Assembly (NCBI RefSeq): GCF_008642335.1
Contig: NZ_CP029191.1
Span: 7,750,001-7,814,000 of the forward strand
Direction: 5' to 3'
DNA: 64,000 nucleotides
From: Streptomyces venezuelae
GTDB lineage: Bacteria > Actinomycetota > Actinomycetes > Streptomycetales > Streptomycetaceae
The notes below the pieces were generated by a model. The model did not search any database, was not told the DNA's origin, and saw only the letters and a list, made by a program, of their open reading frames with translations. The translations under genes were made by a program, and so were the position numbers. This document shows, one piece after another, positions 14,628-22,848 of this stretch. Numbering within the stretch: the stretch's first letter is position 1; each line of letters starts with the position of its first letter.

Positions 14628-15644
14628 TTACGTCTTCGGTGCCTGATCCGGGATCTCCTGTGCGGGCGAGGCTTCGTGTCCGTGCGCGGTGGTGAAGCGG
14701 CTGCGGTACTCGCTCGGGGTCGTGCCGAGGTGGCGGGCGAAGGCGCGGCGGAGCGTCTCGTCGCTGCCGAGGCCGCTGCGCCGGGCGGCCGCCGTGACGC
14801 TGTGGCCGTCCAGGAGGAGCTGCTGGGCGTGGTCGAGGCGGACCTGTTCGACCCAGCGGGCCGGTGTGGTGTCGAACTCGGTCTTGAACAGCCGGGCGAG
14901 GTGCCGGGTGCTGACGGCGGCGGACGCGGCCATGGCGGGCAGGGTGTGCTCGCCCGCCGGGTCGGCGAGGACGGACGCGGTCAGCGAGCGGAGCACGTCG
15001 TTGCGCGCGGGCGGGGTCGCGAGGGCCGTGGAGAACTGTGACTGCCCGCCGGGGCGCTGCATGAAGACGACCAGCTCGCGCGCGATCGCGCGGGCGGCGT
15101 CCGCTCCGTGGTCGTCCTCGACGAGGCCGAGGGCCAGGTCGATGCCCGCGCTGATGCCGGCGGAGGTGACGTACCGGCCGTCGCGGATGTGCAGGGCGTC
15201 CGGCTCCACCGTGACCTGCGGGTGGCGGCGGGCGAGTGTCGCCGCGTGCCGCCAGTGCGTCGTGGCGCGGCGCCCGTCGAGCAGGCCGAGCGCGGCGAGG
15301 ACGAAGGCGCCGCTGCACACCGAGGCGACCCGCGCCGCCTGCCCGGCGAGGCTTTCGGCGGCTGTCAGTATGTCGTCGTCGAGGGGCTGGAGCGCGAGCC
15401 GGTCCGCACCCGCGATCACGACGGTGTCCGGTGGGCCGACCTGCGCGGAGCCGACCTCGTCCGCCGCGATCGACCCGGCCAGCGAGAGCCCCGAGGACGT
15501 CGTGACGTCGCCGCCGCGCGGCGACACCAGCACCGTCTCGTAGGGAAGGCCGAGCCGTTCTGCCTGGTGGAGCACCTCGACGGGACCGCTGACGTCGAGC
15601 AGCGTCACGCCGTCGAAGACCAGGAAGGCCACGCGGTGCGTCAT
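14628..15644 (-). CDS. GlxA-family transcriptional regulator (DJ-1/PfpI plus AraC HTH)
   Basis: 338 residues. The N-terminal DJ-1/PfpI-like domain (about 1-180) includes VAFLVFDGVTLLDVSGPVEV and the nucleophile elbow VASVCSGAFVLAALGLLDG. The C-terminal AraC domain (about 215-315) shows STRHLARLFKTEFDTTPARW and RSGLGSDETLRRAFARHLG. Such proteins usually control a nearby gene. Here it is divergent from the HD-domain hydrolase at 15747 with a 102-bp shared promoter region, so that gene is the likely target. Confidence 0.9.
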   Translation of the reverse strand: MTHRVAFLVFDGVTLLDVSGPVEVLHQAERLGLPYETVLVSPRGGDVTTSSGLSLAGSIAADEVGSAQVGPPDTVVIAGADRLALQPLDDDILTAAESLAGQAARVASVCSGAFVLAALGLLDGRRATTHWRHAATLARRHPQVTVEPDALHIRDGRYVTSAGISAGIDLALGLVEDDHGADAARAIARELVVFMQRPGGQSQFSTALATPPARNDVLRSLTASVLADPAGEHTLPAMAASAAVSTRHLARLFKTEFDTTPARWVEQVRLDHAQQLLLDGHSVTAAARRSGLGSDETLRRAFARHLGTTPSEYRSRFTTAHGHEASPAQEIPDQAPKT

Positions 15645-15746
15645 GTCTGAATCTGTGGGGCGGGTGGCTGTATGGACATGGCTACACGGTAGGGCATCGG
15701 GCGAAGGTGGAGTCATCCACCGAGCAGGCAAGGGAAGGCGCATCTC

Positions 15747-16385
15747 ATGACCGAGACGATCGCGGGCATCCGGATCCCCGACAGCACCCTGGCGAAGGAG
15801 GCGACGGAGCTGGTGCGCGACGCGGCAGCGCCGCTGCTGTTCGACCACTCCCGGCGCGTCTTCCTGTGGGGGTCGCTGCGGGGCCGGGAACAAGGGCTGG
15901 CCTTCGACCCGGAGCTGCTCTACGTGGGAGCGATGTTCCACGACCTGGGACTGACCGAGCGCTTCCGCCGCACCGACCAGCGCTTCGAGATCGACGGCGC
16001 GGACGAGGCCCGCCGCTTCCTGCACGGGCACGGCATCACGGACGAGCGGGCGGACCGCGTCTGGACGGCGATCGCCCTGCACACCACCCCCGAGATCCCG
16101 CTGCACATGGCCCCCGAGGTGGCCCTGGTGACCCGAGGCGTGGAACTGGACGTCCTGGGGATCGGGTACGACGCCGTCACCGACGAGGAGCGCGCGGGCG
16201 TGGTCGCGGCGCACCCGCGCCCGGACTTCAAGAACCGCATCCTCGCCGCGTTCGCCGACGGCATCAAGGACCGCCCGCGGACCACCTTCGGCAACGTCAA
16301 GGCGGACGTGCTGGCCCACTGCGTGCCCGGTTTCGAGCGCGGCGACTTCGTGGAGGTCATCAAGGGCTCCGCCTGGCCGGAGTGA
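15747..16385 (+). CDS. HD-domain protein, cyanamide-hydratase-like
   Basis: 212 residues. HD metal motif in LYVGAMFHDLGLTERFRR, upstream His in LLFDHSRRVFLWG and a further His in WTAIALHTTPEIPLHMAPE. The spacing and the wording of these blocks resemble the HD-type cyanamide hydratase group rather than nucleotidases. Reaction and substrate are not certain. It is probably controlled by the divergent GlxA-type regulator. Confidence 0.75.
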   Translation: MTETIAGIRIPDSTLAKEATELVRDAAAPLLFDHSRRVFLWGSLRGREQGLAFDPELLYVGAMFHDLGLTERFRRTDQRFEIDGADEARRFLHGHGITDERADRVWTAIALHTTPEIPLHMAPEVALVTRGVELDVLGIGYDAVTDEERAGVVAAHPRPDFKNRILAAFADGIKDRPRTTFGNVKADVLAHCVPGFERGDFVEVIKGSAWPE

Positions 16386-16427
16386 CGGACGGCGGGCCTC
16401 CGTGCGGAGCCCGGCGGGCGTGGTGGG

Positions 16428-17534
16428 TCAGGCCGCGCCGTCGACGGGCAGCCCGCTCCGCCGCACGCCGTCGGTCATGCGATGCGTCGGTCCCGCGCAG
16501 CCCGTCGCGGCGGGCTGCGCGGCGGTCCGTACCAGTTCCGCGTACGCGCAGCGCAGCGCGACCAGTGACTCCTGGGCGTCGCGGTAGGCGTCCGCGTCCG
16601 CCCCGCGCCGGTGCGCGAGGGTGCGCACGGCGGCGCTGCGGCGGTCCAGGGTCGACAGCCACGCGCGGTGCCGGGCGGCGAGATGCCGGCGCTGCTGGCA
16701 CCGGCTGCCGGCCCCCATGCGGCCGCCCATGCCGAGGACGGCGTCGGCGGCGAGCAGCACCGGCGGCTCCAACGCCTCTTGCGCGGCCAGCGAGGAGAGC
16801 ACCGCGCACTGCTGCCCGGACGCGGGTGCCAGGCCCAACTTCAGTGCGCTGGAACGCAGTTGTCCATGCAGGGTGTGCTGGATGCGGGTCATGCGGCGCA
16901 GCGCGACGGAGACGGAATGGTCTCCGGGAGAGCGGCCCGCAAGTGTCTCCGCGAGCCGGAACAGCCAGATCCCGTGGGCCTCCAGACGCACCGTGGCCAG
17001 CATGAGCCGGTCCAGGCGGGACAGCGGCCGGTCCGCCGCCGACCAGCGCACGATCGGCACGAGGGATTCGGTGCGGGCCAGTTGGTCGACCGGCAGGGCC
17101 CGGCCCGGCTTGCGCAGCGGCGCCCAGTTGAAGAGCGCCAGGGTGGGCAGCCCGACGAGCCGGGAGAAGTCGCTGCGGTGGGCCAGGGACGTCCACAGGG
17201 CGAGGAACTGGTCGTTCGCCACACGTGTGGCCCCGGTGGACGCCGGGTCGAGCTCGGTCCACCCGCAGGCCGCCACGATCACCGCAAGACGCGCCGCCGC
17301 CGCTCTGGCCCGGTGCTCCGACAGCCGTGCGACGCGGAGACGCAGCGCGGGCAACTCGGTCGTCCGGCAGGCCTCTTCGACGAGAAGGCGGGCCTCCTCC
17401 CGGCACGGAGCGGCGCCGGCCGCGTGGGCCAGCGCGTCCAGAGCCGTCCAGCCTCCGGCCAGGTGGGACGCGGGGAGCCGGTGCGGCAGGAAGCCGTGGA
17501 CAAGCGGGTTGTCCGTGTCCGAGAGGGAGGTCAT
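16428..17534 (-). CDS. Indoleamine 2,3-dioxygenase superfamily (PrnB-like) protein with altered heme-ligand site
   Basis: 368 residues from ATG 17534 (AAAGGG 6 nt upstream; an in-frame GTG at 17552 is less well placed). All-alpha, no signal peptide. The C-terminal block ARHRAWLSTLDRRSAAVR, then AYRDAQESLVALRCAYAELV, follows the IDO pattern HR-FL-LE, then [20 protein letters not shown]. The proximal heme His of IDO lines up with Tyr here. An SGQQCAVLSS segment upstream may match the IDO Ser/Gly-rich loop. Length fits PrnB-type proteins (about 360). Family assignment is my reading of these motifs. A GGGGGCCTTTGGCCCTC box lies 97 bp upstream. Confidence 0.55.
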   Translation of the reverse strand: MTSLSDTDNPLVHGFLPHRLPASHLAGGWTALDALAHAAGAAPCREEARLLVEEACRTTELPALRLRVARLSEHRARAAAARLAVIVAACGWTELDPASTGATRVANDQFLALWTSLAHRSDFSRLVGLPTLALFNWAPLRKPGRALPVDQLARTESLVPIVRWSAADRPLSRLDRLMLATVRLEAHGIWLFRLAETLAGRSPGDHSVSVALRRMTRIQHTLHGQLRSSALKLGLAPASGQQCAVLSSLAAQEALEPPVLLAADAVLGMGGRMGAGSRCQQRRHLAARHRAWLSTLDRRSAAVRTLAHRRGADADAYRDAQESLVALRCAYAELVRTAAQPAATGCAGPTHRMTDGVRRSGLPVDGAA

Positions 17535-17630
17535 CGGGGCACCCTTTCTCACGGTGACGGATGATCTTCGGCTACACCTTGATCGTCACAGTCCGGAGCG
17601 CTCGATCGCCGCGCCAAAAGTCCTCAAGGC

Positions 17631-17647
17631 GGGGGCCTTTGGCCCTC
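17631..17647. promoter_or_regulatory. GGGGGCCTTTGGCCCTC box upstream of the IDO-like gene
   Basis: A near-palindrome (GGGCC-TTT-GGCCC) 97 bp upstream of the minus-strand IDO-like start. It shares the core CCTTYGGYCC with the boxes at 12372 and 54496. No promoter hexamers are obvious. Confidence 0.4.
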
Positions 17648-17675
17648 TGGCTCCTCCGGACGGCTTCGTGGACGC

Positions 17676-18541
17676 TCACCGGACGGACCGCAGTCCGGTG
17701 AGGACCGGCCGGTGGTCGCTGCCCAGGTCCGGGAGGACCGTCGCCCCCGTCGGCGCGAGGCCGCGCACGAGGACGTGGTCGAGCCGGACGACGGGGAACG
17801 CGGCGGGCCAGGTGAAGCCCTGGCCGTGGCCCGACCCGCCGCCGCCCGCCGGGCGCAGTCCGCGGGTCAGCGGGGCGAGCCCCCGGTCCCGCAGGCTGCC
17901 GTTGAGGTCGTCGAGGACCACCACGTGTCGCGTACGGTCCCGTGCCACCCGCTCGGCCGGCCGGGCGGCGCTCGCGTCACGCCGCCGCACGGTGAAGCCG
18001 TCGCGGAAGGTGACGCGTACGGACGGCACCCGCACCGCGTACACCGCCGTGTCGCCGACGGGCGTGCGGGCGACGGCCCGGATGGCGTGCGGCCAGGCAC
18101 CGCCCAGGTCGAGCCTCTCGACTCCGCGCAGCGGATACCGGGACCACAGGCCGAGCGTGTTGCCCGCCGCGTGGTGCGGATAGGCGCCGTGCAGCTCCCG
18201 CTCGTACGTCTTCAGGGCGCCGTGGTTCGGCCTCGGCGTTCCGCTCCTGCTGGCGTGGGCGGCGGTGCGCCGTTCCCGCAGCCGTTCCCGCAGCCGTCCC
18301 CGCAAGGGGGTCGACGTCGGCGGCGACCGCACCGCGCCACGCGACGTCGCCCGCGACATCCTCGCCGCCGACGCCGATGTGGTGGCTCTGCAGAAGGTGC
18401 CGACCAACACAGCGCGGTCTCCACCAGACTCCCCAGGTGCCCCGGCGTGTTGGGCACCACGCCAGGGAAGACCAGGAGCACGGTGAGGAGCAGGGCGGCG
18501 AGGGCGTTGCGCGTCGTCGGTGCCGCCCTCTCAGAAGTCGC
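17676..18541 (-). pseudogene. Endonuclease/exonuclease/phosphatase (EEP) family membrane protein, broken by an internal inversion
   Basis: The minus strand encodes an N-terminal membrane segment (LAALLLTVLLVFPGVVPNTP, then GHLGSLVETALCW, about 18500-18405) and the catalytic C-terminal half (YERELHGAYPHHAAGNTLGL, VVLDDLNGSLRDRG, DHVLVRGLAP, GSDHRPVLTGL, about 18230-17676). The piece that should join them, GGDRTAPRDVARDILAADAD plus VVALQKV, lies on the plus strand at about 18312-18400. So a block of roughly 100 bp is inverted in place, and the second and third membrane segments seen in relatives are missing. No continuous protein can be made. The family hydrolyses phosphodiesters at the membrane surface. 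Confidence 0.75.
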
Positions 18542-18776
18542 CGCTGCCGGCGCGCCGACCCACCACGCTCCGACAGACCGGGCTCCGACGGACTACGCCC
18601 CGCCCGACCGCGCCCCAGCCCGCCAGAGCGAACGCCACCGCCGTGACCGACGCCCCGAGCAGCACGCCGCAGAGCAGCTGCGCCGTCCCGGGCACCGGCG
18701 CGGTCACCGCGGCCAGCAGGACGGCGGAGACCGCGACGAGGGCGACGGCGACCCGCAGGGACTCGCGCGACGTCAT
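18531..18776 (-). CDS. Small two-helix membrane protein
   Basis: 81 residues. Hydrophobic stretches at about 8-25 (VAVALVAVSAVLLAAVTA) and 32-52 (LLCGVLLGASVTAVAFALAG), then an Arg-rich tail. The ATG overlaps the TGA of the ABC ATPase gene by 4 bp, so it is probably translated from the same mRNA. No family recognised. The Arg-rich last 25 residues run into the damaged EEP region and may not be original. Confidence 0.5.
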   Translation of the reverse strand: MTSRESLRVAVALVAVSAVLLAAVTAPVPGTAQLLCGVLLGASVTAVAFALAGWGAVGRGVVRRSPVCRSVVGRRAGSGDF

Positions 18777-20140
18777 CGCTTGTCCCCTGCCGCTTGTCCT
18801 GCCGCTTGTCCTGCCGCGTGTCCCGCCGCGTGGTCCTCGCGCGGCAGCAGCAGGACGCGGTCACGGGCGTCGTACTCGAAGAGCTCGGCGTAACGCCCCC
18901 ACGTGATCGCGGTGTTGAGCTGCTGCCGCGAGGCCCGCTCCGAGGAGCTCGCGCACAGCCGTTCCGTGACGTGGTGCTCGCGCAGCCGCCCGCTGCCGGA
19001 CGCGATGAGGAGCGTACGCATGGTGGCGATGAGCGGGACGTTGGCCAGCACCGCCGCGGCGAAGAGGCGCTTGCGGGTGAGGATGTCGGCGCGGGCGAAG
19101 CCGCTGCCGGTGGTGGTGAGCCGCAGCTCGCCCGCCCTGATCCGGGCGTAGGCGAGCGTCTCCGCCGCCTCCACCAGCGGCATCAGGTCGTCGACCGCGT
19201 AGTTCAGCGCGTCCGCGAGCGAGGGGAGGTCCACCGAGCCGCCCCGGCCGTCGAGCTCTTCCAGGAGTCCGGTGAGCTGCTCCACGTCGGCGTGCGGCAG
19301 GGGCGCGGCGGCCCGGAGCGGGTCGTGCGTGCCGAGGGTGGGCGGGAGTTCGGCCCGTTCGCCGGTCAGGGATTCGTACGCGTCCTCGATGAGCGCTTCG
19401 AAGCCGCGGGTACGGCGGTTGCGGGGGCGCGGGAGGTCCACCCGCAGCTCGACCTCGATGGTGCCGGGGTCGGTGCCGAGGATCAGGATGCGGTCGGCGA
19501 GCTGGACGGCCTCCTCGATGGAGTGGGTGACCAGGAGAGCGGTACGGGTGGCGCTGCCGGGGCGGGTGAGCAGTCCGGTGAGCTCGTGCCGGAGGGTCTG
19601 CGCGGTCAGTACGTCGAGGGCGGAGAACGGCTCGTCCATCAGCAGCACGTCCGGCTCGACGACCAGGGCGCGGGCGAAGCCGACCCGCTGGCGCATGCCG
19701 CCGGAGAGCTCCTTCGGGTAGGCGTTCTCGAAGCCGTCGAGGCCGACCATGTCGATGCCCGCGAGGGCCCGTTCCCGGCGCGCGATCGGGTCGACGCCCT
19801 GCGCCTGGAGGCCGAGTTCGACGTTCTGCTGCACCGTGAGCCACGGCATGAGGGCGAACGACTGGAACAGCATGGCCGTGCCCGGGTTGGGGCCGTTCAC
19901 CGGCGTGCCGCGGTAGTGGACCGTGCCTGCGGACGGGGCGCGGAGACCCGCGATGTGGCGCAGCAGCGTCGACTTGCCGGAACCGGATGTGCCGAGGAGC
20001 GCGACGATCTCGCCCTCGCGCACGGTCAGGTCGATGTCCTGGAGGACCGGCAGCACGCCGCCGTCGGGGGAGGTGAAGTGCTTGTGCAGTCCGCGGACGG
20101 TGATGACCGCGGGGTCGGTGACGGCTGAGGTGGTGTGCAC
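18773..20140 (-). CDS. ABC transporter ATPase with AAA-associated C-terminal domain (nitrate/sulfonate/taurine type)
   Basis: 455 residues from GTG 20140, with AGGAG 7 nt upstream. ATPase domain: Walker A LLGTSGSGKSTLL, Q-loop MLFQSFALMPWLTV, signature LSGGMRQRVGFARAL, Walker B VLLMDEPFSALD, H-loop LVTHSIEEA. After about residue 250 comes an AAA-associated domain typical of two-permease-module transporters (PLVEAAETLAYARIRAG, LTRKRLFAAAVLANVPL). The permease upstream is damaged, so this ATPase may be orphaned. A run of AAGH/AAGQ repeats forms the C-terminus. Confidence 0.88.
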   Translation of the reverse strand: MHTTSAVTDPAVITVRGLHKHFTSPDGGVLPVLQDIDLTVREGEIVALLGTSGSGKSTLLRHIAGLRAPSAGTVHYRGTPVNGPNPGTAMLFQSFALMPWLTVQQNVELGLQAQGVDPIARRERALAGIDMVGLDGFENAYPKELSGGMRQRVGFARALVVEPDVLLMDEPFSALDVLTAQTLRHELTGLLTRPGSATRTALLVTHSIEEAVQLADRILILGTDPGTIEVELRVDLPRPRNRRTRGFEALIEDAYESLTGERAELPPTLGTHDPLRAAAPLPHADVEQLTGLLEELDGRGGSVDLPSLADALNYAVDDLMPLVEAAETLAYARIRAGELRLTTTGSGFARADILTRKRLFAAAVLANVPLIATMRTLLIASGSGRLREHHVTERLCASSSERASRQQLNTAITWGRYAELFEYDARDRVLLLPREDHAAGHAAGQAAGQAAGDKR

Positions 20141-20241
20141 GGAATCGCTCCTCGGCGACGGGGTGAGGGAGTGGTGGAGGCGGCAGTGGCGCCGCATGCG
20201 CAGCCGGTGCGCTCGGGCCCGGTACGGGTGGCGGCGCGCCG

Positions 20242-21811
20242 TCACAGCGCGCACCGCTGCTGCGCGAACCGGTAGAGGCGGCGCCACAGCAGCCGGTTGA
20301 TGACGACGACGTAGACGCTCATCAGGACGGCGCCCAGGAAGTTGCGGGCGAAGTCGCCCGAGTCCGTGGCCTGCGTGATGTAGGTGCCGATGCCGACGGC
20401 GGTCAGCGTCGTCGTGCCGTAACTGACGAGTTCGCCGGGGATCGACGCGTTCCAGGCGCCGCCGGACGCGGCAAGCGCACCCGTCGTGTACGACGGGAAG
20501 ACCGCGGGCAGGATGAACTTCCTCCAGCGCAGCCACCCGCGCAGCCCCAGGTCGTCCGAGGCCTCGCGCAGATCACCGGGGATGGAGCTCGCGCCGGCGA
20601 TCACGTTGAACAGGACGTACCACTGGGCACCGAGCGCCATCAGCGCGATGGCACCCCAGTTCAGCGAGATGCCCGAGGCGCCGAGCACCACGACGGCGAG
20701 CGGGAACAGGAAGTTGGACGGGAAGGAGGCGAGCACCTGGACGATCGGCTGGGCGATCCGGTTGACCCTCGGGTTCATGCCGATCCAGGCGCCGACCGGC
20801 ACCCAGACGAGCGTGGAGAACACCACGAGGATCATCACGCGGCCGTACGTGACCAGCGCGAGCCAGGCCGCGTGCCCGATCTCGCCGACCGGGACGTTGT
20901 CCAGGATGTACGTGCAGGCCTGCCACAGGACGGCCGCGACCGCGACGCCGTACAGCACATGGAAGACGGTGTCGGCGCGCTTGCGGCGCACCGGGTCGTG
21001 GTGCAGCCGCCCGGGGCTCGTGCCGAGGACACGCATGGCACGGTCGAGCCGCTCACCGGCCGGCCGCGCCATGCGGCCGAGCAGCGAAGGAACCGTGGAG
21101 CGGCGCAGCAGGGCGAGGAACCGGCTGCGGGGCTGTTCGGCGAGCTCGCAGTCCTCCGTGCGGAACCGCTCCGCCCAGGCGGTCACCGGCCGCCAGAAGA
21201 AGAAGTTCACGGACACGACCATCACGACCATGACGACGACGGCGAGCGCGACCCGCGTGCCTTCGCCGTTGTCCAGGGCCTGCGCGACGTAGGAGCCCAC
21301 GCCCGGCAGCCCGTTGTCGCGGCCGTTGACGCTGATCGTCTCGGAGGCGGACAGCGCGAACCAGGCGGCCCCGAAGCTGATCATGCCGTTCCAGACCTGG
21401 GCGATCATGCCGCTGGGCACGTCCACCTTCCAGAACCGCTGCCAGCGGGTGAGGCGCATCAGCCGGGCCGCCTCGTCCAGCTCCGTGGACTGGGTGATGA
21501 GGGACTGGTAGAAGGCCATCGTCATGTTCCACACCAGCGCGGTGAACACGGCGAAGACCGAGGCGAGTTCGAGGCCCAGGGCGGAGCCGGGGAACAGCGC
21601 GATGAAACCGGTGACGGTGATGCTGAGGAAGGTCAGGACCGGCACCGACTGCAGGATGTCGATGACCGGCACGATCACCTTCGCCACACGCCGCGAGCGG
21701 GCCGCCCACGTGCCGAAGACGAACGTGAACAGCACGGCGGGCACGAGCCCGGCGAACATCCGCAGCGACGCGCACGGCGCCGCGGGAGGGGAACTGACGG
21801 AACTTGGACAT
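20242..21811 (-). pseudogene. ABC transporter permease with two fused permease modules, 5' part deleted out of frame
   Basis: From 21811 the minus strand starts MSKFRQFPS, the expected N-terminus of this permease family, but then continues out of frame. The permease frame resumes at SLRMFAGLVPAVLFTFVFG. It then runs intact through module 1 (DILQSVPVLTFLSITVTGF, EETRR-type EAARLMRLTRWQRF loop) and module 2 (FILPAVFPSYTTGAL, GIGTYITQATDSG) to TGA 20242. Relatives have about 60-70 residues, including the first membrane helix, between these points. No good in-frame start with a ribosome site lies at the new 5' end, so the gene is probably dead. It precedes the ATPase by about 100 bp. Confidence 0.75.
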
Positions 21812-21944
21812 GGGAAACCCGAATGCTCTGCGGGCACGACGGCGCTACGGCGTGGGCGGCTCGGCGGCACGGCGCGGAGGACACCGCGCGCGGAAGGGCC
21901 CGGGGGGAAGGAAGGGAAGCCCGCCGCGACGGTGTACGAGTACG

Positions 21945-22031
21945 TCAGACGGCGGTCCGCCGCTGCTGTCCGGCGGTGACGACACGCAGGGAGCAGCGGG
22001 ACACGCGACTGGGAGGGTCGCCGTAGAGCAC
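21945..22031 (-). CDS. Candidate 28-residue leader peptide upstream of the ABC genes
   Basis: GTG 22031 follows a strong AGGAGGT 7 nt upstream and opens a 28-codon frame (VLYGDPPSRVSRCSLRVV, then TAGQQRRTAV) ending at TGA 21945. It lies on the same strand 130 bp upstream of the ABC permease remnant, in a stretch with no other gene. Short peptides with a strong ribosome site upstream of Streptomyces nutrient transporters often act as attenuation leaders. Here a single Cys and clustered Arg are the only notable residues. Function unproven. Confidence 0.4.
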   Translation of the reverse strand: MLYGDPPSRVSRCSLRVVTAGQQRRTAV

Positions 22032-22170
22032 AACGACCACCTCCTCACATCCTCGGGCAGCGCGTTTCTCGCACCGGCCCCCAAAGGATCGCGCCATGAC
22101 GCTGAAGACAACCTGAGCGACCTGAACGCCTCTTCAGCTCCGGGGCCGGTGGATATGTGATATTTGCACC

Positions 22171-22848
22171 GTGAAGATCCTGGTCATCGAAGACGAGCAC
22201 GCACTCGCCGACACCCTGCGCCGTGCCATCTCCTCGGACGGCCACTGGGTGGACGTGGCCCACGACGGACACACCGGCCTCGACCTCGCGCTGACCGGTG
22301 GCTACGACGTGATCGTGCTGGATCTGATGCTGCCGGGGCTCAGCGGCCTGGAGGTCTGCCGCAGGCTGCGCGTCCACGACGAGCACGCCCTCGTCCTGAT
22401 CCTCACCGCCAAGGACAGCGAGTACGACGAGGCCGACGGGCTCGACGCGGGCGCGGACGACTACCTCACCAAGCCGTTCTCCCTCGTCGTGCTCCTCGCC
22501 AGGCTGCGCGCCCTCGGCCGCCGCGCCGGGCGCGAGCGCCCCGCGACCCTCCAGGTCGGCGACCTGACCCTCGACGTCGTCGCCCGGCTCTGCAGGCGCG
22601 GTGAGCAGACGGTCGAGCTGACCGCCAGGGAGGTCGAGGTGCTGGGCTGTCTGCTGGCGGCGGACGGTGGCACGGTCTCCAAGCAGGACATCCTCGACGA
22701 GGTGTGGGACTCGCCGGCCGACCTCGACCCCAACATCGTCGAGGTGTACGTCAGCTCGCTGCGCAAGAAGGTCGACGCGCCCTTCGGCCGGCACACCATC
22801 CGCACGGTGCGGGGCATCGGCTACCGGCTGGCTCCCGATGTCCCCTGA
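22171..22848 (+). CDS. OmpR/PhoB-family response regulator
   Basis: 225 residues from GTG 22171. Receiver: VIEDEHALADTL (acidic pocket), phospho-Asp in VIVLDLMLPGLSG, LTAKDSEYDEADG and the KPFS lysine. Winged-helix output: ELTAREVEVLGCLLAADGG, DPNIVEVYVSSLRKKVD, IRTVRGIGYRL. It overlaps the histidine kinase start by 11 bp. The upstream region carries CTGAAG, CTGAG, CTGAAC and TTCAG repeats (about 22100-22135), similar to the TCAGGA array downstream of the kinase, which suggests autoregulation and control of the LCP gene. Confidence 0.93.
   Translation: MKILVIEDEHALADTLRRAISSDGHWVDVAHDGHTGLDLALTGGYDVIVLDLMLPGLSGLEVCRRLRVHDEHALVLILTAKDSEYDEADGLDAGADDYLTKPFSLVVLLARLRALGRRAGRERPATLQVGDLTLDVVARLCRRGEQTVELTAREVEVLGCLLAADGGTVSKQDILDEVWDSPADLDPNIVEVYVSSLRKKVDAPFGRHTIRTVRGIGYRLAPDVP

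Noticed and set aside
16402..17005. Plus-strand frames opposite the IDO-like gene
   Set aside because: Arg/Ala-rich shadows; the minus-strand frame has a ribosome site and coherent helical protein sequence.
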